Assembly (NCBI RefSeq): GCF_013042245.1
Contig: NZ_JABDQL010000025.1
Span: 97,686-161,685 of the forward strand
DNA: 64,000 nucleotides
From: Winogradskyella sp.
GTDB lineage: Bacteria > Bacteroidota > Bacteroidia > Flavobacteriales > Flavobacteriaceae
Direction of reading: 5' to 3'
Within the stretch, counting starts at the first letter, position 1; every line of letters begins with the position of its first letter. Positions 47,496 to 56,979 of the stretch are shown piece after piece. Both the position numbers and the translations under genes were made by a program. A model generated the notes under the pieces. That model worked only from the letters and a program-made list of their open reading frames with translations. It did no database searches and had not been told where the DNA came from.

Positions 47496-49391
47496 TTAAT
47501 CATTACAATTCTCGCAATAATTAGCTCTTAGGTAATCATCCTTTAGAAGCTGAAATGTCACTCCATCTTTATCGGGAGAATCAAATAATTGACAATATCG
47601 TTTTTTATTAAGATTGACCGCATTAAGCATGATAGCGCGATATGTTTCAGTTTTAGTAAGATCCTTATTTATTAGTGTTAGATTTAGATAGTAAAATAAC
47701 AAATCCTCGTCAACCTCAATTTGTCTTGCCTTATCGGATAACAGTTCTGCAGCTGATTCGACGTTTGCATAATATGATAAAAACTGTGCCAAACTGAAAT
47801 AATCAAAATCTGTAAGTGGTACTTTCTTGTATATTGATTTAATATGATTAACTGATTTATCCTTATTAGCATAATCTCTTTTACGATTAAAATTTTCACT
47901 CTGTATGATATGAAAATTAATCAGCATCCTATTAATTAATGCTTTTGAAATTTTATAATTCTCAAGATTATAAATTTCATCTTTAAATAAATCTGGATTT
48001 ACCTTTTCGATATTATAACGCCATATCTTAAATTTTATAGCCGCTAAGTTGTATCTAATCTTAGGGTTTTTAGGATCTAACTTTTTTAGTGCTTCAAGTT
48101 CATTTCTGACAATAATAATTTGTCTTTCATTTAGTTGGTATTTAATAGCACTATTCTTGTTTAAAAAATTAACAAAATTTAGCTGCATCGGTACTTCGAG
48201 CTGTTTTAAAATATCTGGTGATACTTCGCTGTTTTTTAACTTTTCGAAAAGAGAATTCTGAATTGTATTAGCTTCATCTAATTGATTTTCTTTGATAGAT
48301 TGATTAAATAATGACGCCAATTGGTGTGCTGGCATAGTTTTATACTTGTCCTTTTTCTCCAATTCTAATGTTATTAAAGCCTTACGATGGTTTTTTAAAT
48401 AGGGTTCCATTTCACTTGAGAATGCCCCAACCAATTTTGCTTTTATTTGTGTCTTACTTAGTGACTTTAAACTTTCGTATTTAGTACCTTCAATATCATT
48501 TAAGAATTCAACCCAATTTTCTGAAGAAGATATACTGGTTTTAATTGTGGGCTTTTGGTACGTTTGTATGGCTTTTGCAATACTGTTAGCGCGTCCTTCT
48601 TGTAATTCTACATTTCGTTCTAAACTTCCTTCAACAGAAGCATATGCTTTGATATTAATTGTTTTTATATTAAAATCTGTAAGATTTAAGGAGTCGTAAA
48701 CTGGCTTAATATCCTCTGGAGAATACACTGATTTATTCTTATCAAAAGGTATTTTAAACTTTAAAGTTTTGTATCTAATCTTTACATTTTCTTCGCCCTC
48801 ACTTATTAATTTTTGATTGTTGAAACTTACAGAATCTAAATACATACCCATATCCAATAAATCCAATTTATAGGCTTTTAGGTTATATATCACTTGATAT
48901 CTACACAAAGTCTTATTGCCTAAAAACAGGATATTATACTCTAACTCTTTTTCTTTAAGTTCTGAAGGAATTTTACCAACTAACACTTTAAATCTGTCTT
49001 TTCCATTTACCCGTAAACCACTTTTAAGGCGTTGTGCATAAACAGGCTTTAGCAGTGTTCCGTTTATTTGACCTCTTTCAATTGAGACAATGTCACAACT
49101 ATAAATATCTTTTGCAACTACATCAATGGCTAAACCATCAGTAGAGTTTTTGAATAGTTGATTAAACCATTTTTTGTCGTTAGTTTCAAAATATAAGCTG
49201 CCATTTTCATTTATTATAGAAAACTTTACCTCTTTTGGTTTTTGACCAAAAACTCTGAAACAATTATTACAAGCTTTATGACGTTCTGCTACTGTTTTTG
49301 GGAATACAATTCTATAATTATCTTCTTGAGAAAGAGAGAAGTTAGCTATAAATAAAAAAATAAAAGTTGAGAGGATGTATTTTAAATTCAT
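47496..49391 (-). CDS. Secreted protein with OmpA-like and TPR-like regions
   Basis: Signal peptide; NLTDFNIKTINIKAYASVEGSLERNVELQEGRANSIAKAIQ is OmpA-like. Confidence 0.5.
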   Translation of the reverse strand: MNLKYILSTFIFLFIANFSLSQEDNYRIVFPKTVAERHKACNNCFRVFGQKPKEVKFSIINENGSLYFETNDKKWFNQLFKNSTDGLAIDVVAKDIYSCDIVSIERGQINGTLLKPVYAQRLKSGLRVNGKDRFKVLVGKIPSELKEKELEYNILFLGNKTLCRYQVIYNLKAYKLDLLDMGMYLDSVSFNNQKLISEGEENVKIRYKTLKFKIPFDKNKSVYSPEDIKPVYDSLNLTDFNIKTINIKAYASVEGSLERNVELQEGRANSIAKAIQTYQKPTIKTSISSSENWVEFLNDIEGTKYESLKSLSKTQIKAKLVGAFSSEMEPYLKNHRKALITLELEKKDKYKTMPAHQLASLFNQSIKENQLDEANTIQNSLFEKLKNSEVSPDILKQLEVPMQLNFVNFLNKNSAIKYQLNERQIIIVRNELEALKKLDPKNPKIRYNLAAIKFKIWRYNIEKVNPDLFKDEIYNLENYKISKALINRMLINFHIIQSENFNRKRDYANKDKSVNHIKSIYKKVPLTDFDYFSLAQFLSYYANVESAAELLSDKARQIEVDEDLLFYYLNLTLINKDLTKTETYRAIMLNAVNLNKKRYCQLFDSPDKDGVTFQLLKDDYLRANYCENCND

Positions 49392-49518
49392 CTTGTACTA
49401 TATTTCTGAAACTTAAAAATAGTAAATTGTAATTACTATCAATAATATAAAAATCTATTATTTTGAATTTGAATGTCGGTAATATGTCATAAATTGATTT
49501 TAATTTAATTTATAGCGT

Positions 49519-49560
49519 TGAGTACTTCGACTATGCTCAGCATAAACTAAAGTCGAAATG
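49519..49560. repeat. REP-like intergenic repeat
   Basis: gagtacttcgactatgctcagcataaactaaagtcgaaatg. Confidence 0.5.
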
Positions 49561-49691
49561 TATTAAAATCAAGTGCTTATATTTCTCGACTGTCGCTCGA
49601 AAATAGAGAAAATCAGGTTTATTTTTAGCTTATGATAGTTAGCGTATATACAAATTTTTAATTTAAATAAATTACTTTTGTTTACAAGTAC

Positions 49692-50297
49692 ATGGATTTT
49701 ATTTTAAAAAGCATATCGTACGTTTTGCATCCGCTAATAATGCCTTTATTAGGTGTACTGTTTTACTTTTCTAAGACGCCACGGTTTATTCCAGAGCCTG
49801 TTAGTCAAGCCAAAATATTTTCAACGGTTTTACTTACTATTATTCTGCCAGTTCTTGTCTATTATTTATTAAAAACTTTAAATAAAGTAGATAGTATTTA
49901 TCTAAAATCTACTAATGAACGGAAGCTTCCTTTATTGATTAATTTTTTTATAATTTCTTTAATGATTACTCGAGTATTCCCCTTAAATGAAATTGAAGAA
50001 TTATACTATTTTTTCATTGGAATTTTAGCATCTACACTTCTATGTTTTATACTTGCTATTTTTAAGATAAAGGCAAGTATACACATGCTAGCAGCTTCTG
50101 GATTTTTTATGTTCGCTGTTGCGTTAAGTATTCATTTTCAAATAAACATAAACGGAACCATTGCTTTAATGATGATTTTACTAGGTGCCATAGCAACATC
50201 CCGCTTACATCTTAAAGCGCACACCTATCCCGAGTTGTTAATTGGGAGTCTTACAGGGTTATTACCGCAGCTTTTTTTACTTAAGCTTTGGTTATAA
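49692..50297 (+). CDS. Integral membrane protein of unknown function
   Basis: 201 aa, multiple hydrophobic segments; weak PAP2-like character at the C-terminus. Confidence 0.7.
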   Translation: MDFILKSISYVLHPLIMPLLGVLFYFSKTPRFIPEPVSQAKIFSTVLLTIILPVLVYYLLKTLNKVDSIYLKSTNERKLPLLINFFIISLMITRVFPLNEIEELYYFFIGILASTLLCFILAIFKIKASIHMLAASGFFMFAVALSIHFQININGTIALMMILLGAIATSRLHLKAHTYPELLIGSLTGLLPQLFLLKLWL

Positions 50298-50987
50298 TAT
50301 ATAGAACATAATCCCAACTTTAACTGCCCTAGAATCTATGGTTTGACCATCTATCTGAGTGCTTTCATAAAAAATTGAGTTTAGTCCATAATACAAATTG
50401 AAATTCCATGTGCCATAACCAGCACTTAATGTTAATCCGCATTGAAGTCGATTAAAGACATCTAGGTTTGAAAGTTTTACATCCTGTAAACTACTACGAA
50501 GTTTTGTAGAATTGTAAACTAAATAACTGAATTTAAAACCTGAATAAATCCTCCAAAACTTAAATTTTTCAGGATTCGACGTTCTCCAGCGCAATTCAAC
50601 TGGAACATCGATTAAATATGTAGTAAACTTATTTTTTGTAACATTTCCTAAATTGGTAGCATCTGTAGAAAAACTAATAGTCCCAGAGTCCTGTGTTATA
50701 TATAAATCCTGATTGTAAGAGTTAGAGGAAACACCTAGACCTAAACCAATAGCCCAATTTCTTTTTTGATTAAATGGCATATCCCTAATAAAACCAAAAT
50801 GAAACCCTGTAGAAAAATCGCTTTGTGAAACTCTTTCTGGGTTATTAACTAATAGATTGTAAGTAATAGATGCATAAAACTGATCTTCACGATATTTATT
50901 ATCTATGGTTTCACTTAGATTATCTTGCACTTGTGCCAGTGAAAACATGGACCATGCAGAAAACAACATATATAGATAATATCTCAT
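50292..50987 (-). CDS. porT: PorT-like outer membrane beta-barrel protein
   Basis: Signal peptide; KYREDQFYASITYNLLVNNPERVSQSDFSTGFHFGFIRDMPFNQKRNWAIGLGLGVSSNSYNQ. Confidence 0.75.
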   Translation of the reverse strand: MRYYLYMLFSAWSMFSLAQVQDNLSETIDNKYREDQFYASITYNLLVNNPERVSQSDFSTGFHFGFIRDMPFNQKRNWAIGLGLGVSSNSYNQDLYITQDSGTISFSTDATNLGNVTKNKFTTYLIDVPVELRWRTSNPEKFKFWRIYSGFKFSYLVYNSTKLRSSLQDVKLSNLDVFNRLQCGLTLSAGYGTWNFNLYYGLNSIFYESTQIDGQTIDSRAVKVGIMFYIL

Positions 50988-51030
50988 AATGTAAAGCTAA
51001 AAAAAATTAGACTACTTTAAGTTTAAAGCA

Positions 51031-51067
51031 TAAAAAAGCGCTATGATAGTATCATAACGCTTTTTTA
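51031..51067 (-). terminator. Terminator downstream of the exbB/exbD operon
   Basis: aaaaaagcgctatgatagtatcataacgctttttt inverted repeat. Confidence 0.75.
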
Positions 51068-51083
51068 AAATTAAGGTTATTAT

Positions 51084-51548
51084 CTAGTCATCTTGACTAA
51101 CGCTAGTTACATACATTATCTTTAATGCATTAGCTTCACGAAGTTCTTGTTTAACATCAGATATAATACCAGCATTGGTATTTTCATCAACTTTCAAAGC
51201 AACGACAACTCTATCTTTTAATTCTTCATTAAGAGTTGCTATATATTCAAAAACTGCAGGTTGTATTGCATCCAAACTAACAAAAGCATCATTAATTTGA
51301 ATACGTCCTTCTGTTCCTAAATTCTTGTATTGAGAATTAGGCTTCCCTGCGTAGATAAACATAGTTCTGTCTTTCTTAAGCTTTTCAACCTGATTTGCAG
51401 CAGGAAGGGTGTTTTCTACCATTGTAGTGTTATCTCTCATTACGGTTGCTACCATAAAAAAGAATAATAACATAAATACAATGTCTGGTAAAGATGCCGT
51501 CGATATCGCCGGTAATTCACCACCTTTTTTCTTCTTAAACTTAGACAT
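51084..51548 (-). CDS. exbD: ExbD/TolR family biopolymer transporter
   Basis: PAISTASLPDIVFMLLFFFMVATVMRDN. Confidence 0.92.
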   Translation of the reverse strand: MSKFKKKKGGELPAISTASLPDIVFMLLFFFMVATVMRDNTTMVENTLPAANQVEKLKKDRTMFIYAGKPNSQYKNLGTEGRIQINDAFVSLDAIQPAVFEYIATLNEELKDRVVVALKVDENTNAGIISDVKQELREANALKIMYVTSVSQDD

Positions 51549-51552
51549 ACTA

Positions 51553-52167
51553 TTAACTTTTATCAGGTTCTGCTTCAGAAAGCTTCATAGGGAACATTTT
51601 CTTAATCCTCTCTATATCCTCATTAAGCTTTTCGTCTTTATTAAACTGATTCTTTTCTTTTTCTTCAAGCATGGAAGCAAATGAACGGTTAAATAAACGT
51701 TGTGCTTCTCTATTTCTTAGAAAGTTGTAAGCTGCTACTAACTCATTTTGCACTTGGATGTAAGTACCATAACTAGTTTCCCTATCGTGCTTAAGTGTTA
51801 TAATTGCTTTATCTGGATGATCAGAAGATGCTTCATCTCGTTTACCTCTACAGTAATCGCAAGACTCACCTTCAGGATTTACGCCTCCTCCATTATCCAA
51901 GAACTCAATAGCTGCTTGTCTTAGGTCTTTGATATCCATAATTTCTTCCTCAACCAATAATCTATTTTGTCTATCTACCAAAATAGTAAATAGATTTTTC
52001 TGCTTAATTATTGGAGGCTCGGTCTCTGTATCGTCAATCGGCGGTAAGCTTCTTAAAATACCTTTATCCTTCTCGATTGTTGTTGTAACTAAGAAAAATA
52101 TCAATAGTAAGAAAGCAATGTCAGCCATTGAACCCGCGTTAACTTCTGGTGCTGCTCTTTTTGCCAT
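51553..52167 (-). CDS. exbD: ExbD/TolR family biopolymer transporter
   Basis: APEVNAGSMADIAFLLLIFFLVTTTIEKDKGI. Confidence 0.92.
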   Translation of the reverse strand: MAKRAAPEVNAGSMADIAFLLLIFFLVTTTIEKDKGILRSLPPIDDTETEPPIIKQKNLFTILVDRQNRLLVEEEIMDIKDLRQAAIEFLDNGGGVNPEGESCDYCRGKRDEASSDHPDKAIITLKHDRETSYGTYIQVQNELVAAYNFLRNREAQRLFNRSFASMLEEKEKNQFNKDEKLNEDIERIKKMFPMKLSEAEPDKS

Positions 52168-52173
52168 AATTTA

Positions 52174-52611
52174 CTATTTACTTAATATTTTTTTAACGCC
52201 TGAGAAAATCATTGAAACGGCTGCTACAGCTAATAATATATAAAATGCTGTTAATCCAGCGCCTACCATTTGAGACTGCCCTTCAGTTGCTATACCATCT
52301 TGCAATTTATAAGCTCTTGTGTCTCCACCAGAAACTACATAAGATACAATAAGCACCAATGCAAATGCACCAACTCCTATTAGGGTATTTTTTAAACCTG
52401 AAGGATTTATCATTATATTTCTAAAAATGAAAAATACAACAGCTGCAACCACGGCAATTAATATTGCATAGGCCGTATAAGCCATAGGGTCTACTAAACC
52501 TGCTTCTTCACCGCTCTTAATAACATCGTCCCCAGCTGAAATAATTCTTACCAAAAAAATTATACCTAGGACGCCTATTACAGCAGCTACTATTTTTAAT
52601 ATTCTGTGCAT
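52174..52611 (-). CDS. Membrane protein of unknown function in the exbB/exbD operon
   Basis: 145 aa with four hydrophobic segments, between exbB and exbD. Confidence 0.75.
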   Translation of the reverse strand: MHRILKIVAAVIGVLGIIFLVRIISAGDDVIKSGEEAGLVDPMAYTAYAILIAVVAAVVFFIFRNIMINPSGLKNTLIGVGAFALVLIVSYVVSGGDTRAYKLQDGIATEGQSQMVGAGLTAFYILLAVAAVSMIFSGVKKILSK

Positions 52612-52620
52612 ATCTATTTC

Positions 52621-53391
52621 TTATTTTTTGTGTCTAACTAATAAATCCATCAAAGTGATTGATGAATCTTCCATATCATTAACTATGCTATCAATCTTAG
52701 CGATGATGTAATTGTAGAAAATTTGAAGAATAATAGCCACAATAAGACCAAATACTGTTGTTAAAAGTGCTACTTTAATACCGCCTGCTACTAAAGAAGG
52801 TTGCATATCACCAGCTGCTTCAATTTTATCAAAGGCTTGAATCATACCAATTACAGTACCCATAAAACCAAGCATTGGTGCTAATGCAATAAATAATGAT
52901 ATCCAAGATACATTCTTTTCTAATTGTCCCATTTGCACACCACCATAAGCTACAACAGCTTTCTCAGCAGCATCAATATCTTCATCTGCTCTATCTAAAC
53001 CTTGATAGAATATAGAAGCAACAGGGCCTTTTGTATTTCTACAAACTTCCTTAGCAGCTTCAATACCTCCAGATGCTAAAGCGTCTTCAACATTTTGAGT
53101 TAATTTTTTGCTATTTGTTGTAGATAGGTTTAAAAAGATAATTCTTTCGATAGCGATAGCTAGACCTAGAATTAAACATAATAAAACAATCCCCATAAAT
53201 CCAGGACCACCTTCAATAAATCTCTTTTTTAATTCTTGATGAAACCCTAAATCTTCAGTTTCTGCTGTGTCATCTTGGGCTACATTTGCAACAGTTATTG
53301 TTGCGGCTGCTACGGTTGTTGTTGCATTTGCATTAACAGTTCCGATAACCATTAAACATGTAACGGCTAGGATAGAAAATAATCTTTTCAT
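52621..53391 (-). CDS. exbB: MotA/TolQ/ExbB proton channel family protein
   Basis: SWISLFIALAPMLGFMGTVIGMIQAFDKIEAAGDMQPSLVAGGIKVALLTTVFGLIVAI. Confidence 0.93.
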   Translation of the reverse strand: MKRLFSILAVTCLMVIGTVNANATTTVAAATITVANVAQDDTAETEDLGFHQELKKRFIEGGPGFMGIVLLCLILGLAIAIERIIFLNLSTTNSKKLTQNVEDALASGGIEAAKEVCRNTKGPVASIFYQGLDRADEDIDAAEKAVVAYGGVQMGQLEKNVSWISLFIALAPMLGFMGTVIGMIQAFDKIEAAGDMQPSLVAGGIKVALLTTVFGLIVAIILQIFYNYIIAKIDSIVNDMEDSSITLMDLLVRHKK

Positions 53392-53465
53392 TGTCTTGAA
53401 TCTTAATTTTATTAGTTAAAGTGTTAAAGATAAAAAAAATATGTAACAATTTAATGAAACATCAG

Positions 53466-53553
53466 CAGAGAGGAAGGGATTCGAACCCTCGATACCCTTT
53501 TGGAGTATACACACTTTCCAGGCGTGCGCCTTCGACCACTCGGCCACCTCTCT
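53466..53553 (-). tRNA. tRNA-Ser (GGA)
   Basis: Minus strand AGAGAGGTGGCCGAGTGGTCGAAGGCGCACGCCTGGAAAGTGTGTATACTCCAAAAGGGTATCGAGGGTTCGAATCCCTTCCTCTCT; long variable arm, CTGGAAA anticodon loop. Confidence 0.95.
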
Positions 53554-53625
53554 GTAGGTTATTAAAAATTACAGGACGTGAAATAACAAAAAAAACTTTA
53601 AACACTAAAATTATAGGCGTTAATT

Positions 53626-54663
53626 TTAAGACAACTCGCCACGCAAAGACGTTTCAAATATAGCTTTAAAAGCTAAAGGGTTAATATTCTGACCTATAAG
53701 ATACATGAGCTTAGTTATTGCTGCTTCTGAAGTTAAATCTCTTCCTGAAATAATACCTATTTTTTTTAATTGAGAACTTGTTTCATATTGCCCCATATTA
53801 ACACGACCACCAGAACATTGGGTCACATTAACTATATATATACCTCTCTTTATAGCTGCTTCTAGTAAATCAATAAACCAAGTTTCTGTAGTAGCATTAC
53901 CCGAGCCGTAAGTTTCTAAAATTAATCCTTTAATTAGCCTGCTCCTTAACACCGCTTCTAAAATAGGTTTTGATATTCCTGGAAATAATTTTAGGATGGC
54001 AACATTTGTATCAAAACCCTTATTTACTTTAAGTTCTTCTCCGAGATTAGGTTTTAGCAGAAACTTATTATTTATGTTAAGGTAAACGCCTGACTCGGCT
54101 AAATGTGGATAATTTAAAGATTCAAACGCTTCAAAATGTTCTGCATTTATTTTTGTTGTACGGTTACCTCGATATAATTTGTATTCAAAATATAAGCCAA
54201 CCTCTCTTATTACTGGCACTCCTTTTTCGTGTAATGAAGCCAACTGGATGGATGTTATTAAGTTTTCTTTTGCGTCTGTTCGTAAATCTCCGATAGGCAA
54301 TTGACTTCCTGTAAAAATGACTGGTTTTGTCAAATTTTCGAGCATAAAACTTAGCGCAGATGCAGAATAGCTCATGGTATCACTTCCGTGAAGCACAACA
54401 AAACCATCAAAATTTTCATAATTATCCTTAATCATATCGGCAATAATGCACCAATATTTTGGATTCATGTTTGAAGAATCTATAGCTTTTTCAAAAGATA
54501 TTGTCTCGATATTACAATCTAATAATCGCAACTCTGGTATTGACATTAAAAGATTGTCAAAGTTAAAAGCTTTGAGGGTACCTGTATTGCTATCTTTTAC
54601 CATACCGATTGTTCCTCCGGTGTAAATAAGAAGTATGTTTGGTTTATTCATGCTATATGCCAA
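53626..54663 (-). CDS. Type I asparaginase
   Basis: ILLIYTGGTIGMVKD, FVVLHGSDTMSYSASALSFML, PVIFTGSQLP. Confidence 0.93.
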   Translation of the reverse strand: MAYSMNKPNILLIYTGGTIGMVKDSNTGTLKAFNFDNLLMSIPELRLLDCNIETISFEKAIDSSNMNPKYWCIIADMIKDNYENFDGFVVLHGSDTMSYSASALSFMLENLTKPVIFTGSQLPIGDLRTDAKENLITSIQLASLHEKGVPVIREVGLYFEYKLYRGNRTTKINAEHFEAFESLNYPHLAESGVYLNINNKFLLKPNLGEELKVNKGFDTNVAILKLFPGISKPILEAVLRSRLIKGLILETYGSGNATTETWFIDLLEAAIKRGIYIVNVTQCSGGRVNMGQYETSSQLKKIGIISGRDLTSEAAITKLMYLIGQNINPLAFKAIFETSLRGELS

Positions 54664-55420
54664 AGATGGTTTTTGAGTTTTCTGTTGTAATTTTGGCTAT
54701 CTCTACTTCTGAAACATCATATATATCTGATAGTTTTTCTAACACTTTAGTAATGTATGTGCTTTCATTTCTTTTTCCGCGATAAGGTTTTGGAGCTAGA
54801 TAGGGCGAGTCTGTTTCTAAAACAATATGCCTTAAATCTATTTGATTTATAAATTGGTCTACTTTCCCATTTTTGAATGTTACAACACCACCAATTCCTA
54901 ATTTCATATTATATGATATGGCTTGTTCTGCTTGTTCTAAATTACCAGTAAAGCAATGAAAAATCCCGAATAAATCATCACTCTTCTCTTCTTCCAAAAC
55001 TTGAAATATTTCATCAAAAGCTTCTCTACAATGTATTACAATAGGAAGCTGGTATTTTTTAGCTAAATTAATTTGATATTTAAATGCTTCTATTTGAATA
55101 GCCAACGTGCTTTTATCCCAATACAAATCTATTCCTATTTCGCCAACAGCATAAAAATTTCGTTTTTTAAATTGCTCTTCTACATGAAGTAATTCTTCCT
55201 TAAAATTCTCCTTCACAGAAGTCGGGTGCAAACCCATCATCAAAAATACTTCATTAGGAAAGTCAGCTTCTAGGTTATACATAGACTCTGTATAGCTAGA
55301 ATCAATTGCTGGAATAAAAAAGCGTTTTACTCCTGAGTCAATTGCTCGTTTTACCATCTCTTGCCTATCTTCATCAAAAGCCTCACTATATAAATGGGTA
55401 TGCGTATCTGTTATAATCAT
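54653..55420 (-). CDS. tatD: TatD family hydrolase
   Basis: IITDTHTHLYSEAFDEDR, GEIGIDLYWD, LPIVIHCREAFDE, ETDSPYLAPKPYRGKRNE. Confidence 0.93.
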   Translation of the reverse strand: MIITDTHTHLYSEAFDEDRQEMVKRAIDSGVKRFFIPAIDSSYTESMYNLEADFPNEVFLMMGLHPTSVKENFKEELLHVEEQFKKRNFYAVGEIGIDLYWDKSTLAIQIEAFKYQINLAKKYQLPIVIHCREAFDEIFQVLEEEKSDDLFGIFHCFTGNLEQAEQAISYNMKLGIGGVVTFKNGKVDQFINQIDLRHIVLETDSPYLAPKPYRGKRNESTYITKVLEKLSDIYDVSEVEIAKITTENSKTIFGI

Positions 55421-55441
55421 AGAGCAAAAATAGGCATCTTT

Positions 55442-56185
55442 TTAGTCTAGTTTATCAATTAGTTTTTGTGCTTTTTGATAATGAATAGCATCTTCAGGTA
55501 ATGTTTTAAGTAATTCAATTGTGGCTTCAGAATCTTTCTGTTTTAGCTTACTAAGTGCAGCGTACCATATGGCTTCGTTTTTATAGGCGGTCTTTCCATT
55601 TACCATTTTGGTTAACGCGGCATCAGCTTCTTTAAACTTATCCTGTTCTATTTGACTTATAGCCTTATACAGCTTTACCTCTATATCATCTGGTTTTACT
55701 TTTAAGATATCATCGAAATAAATTTCTGCAGCTTCAAAATCTTTATTGTTAAAAGCATTTTGTGCTTTAGCTGCTGCGTCACTAACAACACCTCTAACAG
55801 ACAAACTAATTACACCATGATTTGAATAATCTTCATAGCCAGTTGTTGAAAATCTGTTGAATATAAATATTCCTAAAAATATTACCACTGCTGCCGCAAT
55901 TGCTAATTGACCTGTTCTAAAAATCCTTGATGTATTTCTTAGCTGATTTTTATTATTCTTTTCAAAATAGTTAGTTGAAATTTTATTAAGATTCACCTCA
56001 AATTCTTTTGAAGTATGATTTTCATCTAAATGTTGTTCTAAAAATCCTGATAACTCTTTATAGGTTTCAAAGGCTTCTTTAAATTCAGCATCTGAATTTA
56101 ACTTTTTCTCAAAAGCTAAAACTTCTTCATCTGATAAAGATTTAGAAAGGTAATTTTCAAACGCTATGTAGTTTTCTTCATTCAT
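55442..56185 (-). CDS. TPR-containing membrane protein; putative partner/anti-sigma of the adjacent sigma factor
   Basis: N-terminal YLSKSLSDEEVLAFEKKLNSDAEFKEAFETYKEL, one TM helix, TPR-like C-terminus; overlaps the sigma gene by one base. Confidence 0.65.
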   Translation of the reverse strand: MNEENYIAFENYLSKSLSDEEVLAFEKKLNSDAEFKEAFETYKELSGFLEQHLDENHTSKEFEVNLNKISTNYFEKNNKNQLRNTSRIFRTGQLAIAAAVVIFLGIFIFNRFSTTGYEDYSNHGVISLSVRGVVSDAAAKAQNAFNNKDFEAAEIYFDDILKVKPDDIEVKLYKAISQIEQDKFKEADAALTKMVNGKTAYKNEAIWYAALSKLKQKDSEATIELLKTLPEDAIHYQKAQKLIDKLD

Positions 56186-56766
56186 TACACTTTAAGCTGG
56201 TTAAACTTGGGCGATTTACGCACCATTTCGGTTAATTTACCAATACACAATGATTTCTTCTTTCTAGCATAAGCATAGGTTACACTTAAGCTTTCTGCAA
56301 CATCTTCCATCGATTTCGTTTTAAAAGTTGCTTTGAGTAAGTTCTTACAAGCATCTCCTAATTTTTGAAACATTTCAGAAAACAGGGCTTGCTTTTCTCC
56401 AAAAAGCTGAGTTTCGAAAGCTAGCCCTTGTGCATCGTCACTTATAGATACAGTAGCTTCATTAATTGTTACCTCTTTATTGTAATTTTTTTTGAGATAG
56501 TTTAACCATTTACGCTTACAAAGTAGAAAAAAGTAAGCATCAAAAGGACAAGTAAGCTGAAGGTTTTTTTGACTTCCTTGATTGTATATTGTAATTATGG
56601 TCTCTTGGACGATGTCTTTGGCTTCATCTTCACTTCCACTGTTCTGTTTAATATAATTAACCACTTTGGGCACATACTTATCATATATAGATTGTATAAT
56701 AAATGAGTTGTTTTGCAACAATCCAATGATATATTTCTGGTCTTCATAAATTTTTTTTTCGCTCAC
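56185..56766 (-). CDS. ECF-type sigma-70 family RNA polymerase sigma factor
   Basis: YDKYVPKVVNYIKQNSGSEDEAKDIVQETIITIYNQ ... CPFDAYFFLLCKRKWLNYLKKN ... MEDVAESLSVTYAYARKKKSLCIGKL. Confidence 0.85.
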   Translation of the reverse strand: MSEKKIYEDQKYIIGLLQNNSFIIQSIYDKYVPKVVNYIKQNSGSEDEAKDIVQETIITIYNQGSQKNLQLTCPFDAYFFLLCKRKWLNYLKKNYNKEVTINEATVSISDDAQGLAFETQLFGEKQALFSEMFQKLGDACKNLLKATFKTKSMEDVAESLSVTYAYARKKKSLCIGKLTEMVRKSPKFNQLKV

Positions 56767-56884
56767 TACCCCTTGTAATTTCTACTAATTTAAAAAAACT
56801 TTATTGAAATAGGGTAACAATTTTATAAGTGTGCTGATATAAAGTTGTAACAAGAAAATTAATTCATTAAAAAAATTAGAAATT

Positions 56885-56979
56885 ATGAAACGCGCATGCT
56901 AAATATATTATCTCCCAGAGGAATGATTAATAGCGAACAGCATGTGTCCTTAAAAAAACAATACATATAAACACATGAA
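56885..56979 (+). repeat. Leader repeat copy 1 (90-bp unit plus start codon of downstream gene)
   Basis: ATGAAACGCGCATGCTAAATATATTATCTCCCAGAGGAATGATTAATAGCGAACAGCATGTGTCCTTAAAAAAACAATACATATAAACACATGAA. Confidence 0.95.
56896..56970 (+). CDS. Candidate 24-aa leader ORF (copy 1)
   Basis: MLNILSPRGMINSEQHVSLKKQYI*; overlaps the mini-ORF MKRAC* (56885-56902). Confidence 0.4.
   Translation: MLNILSPRGMINSEQHVSLKKQYI

Noticed and set aside
53421-53663. ORF 53421..53663 (+), 80 aa
   Set aside because: Runs antisense across tRNA-Ser (GGA); translation is a tRNA artefact.
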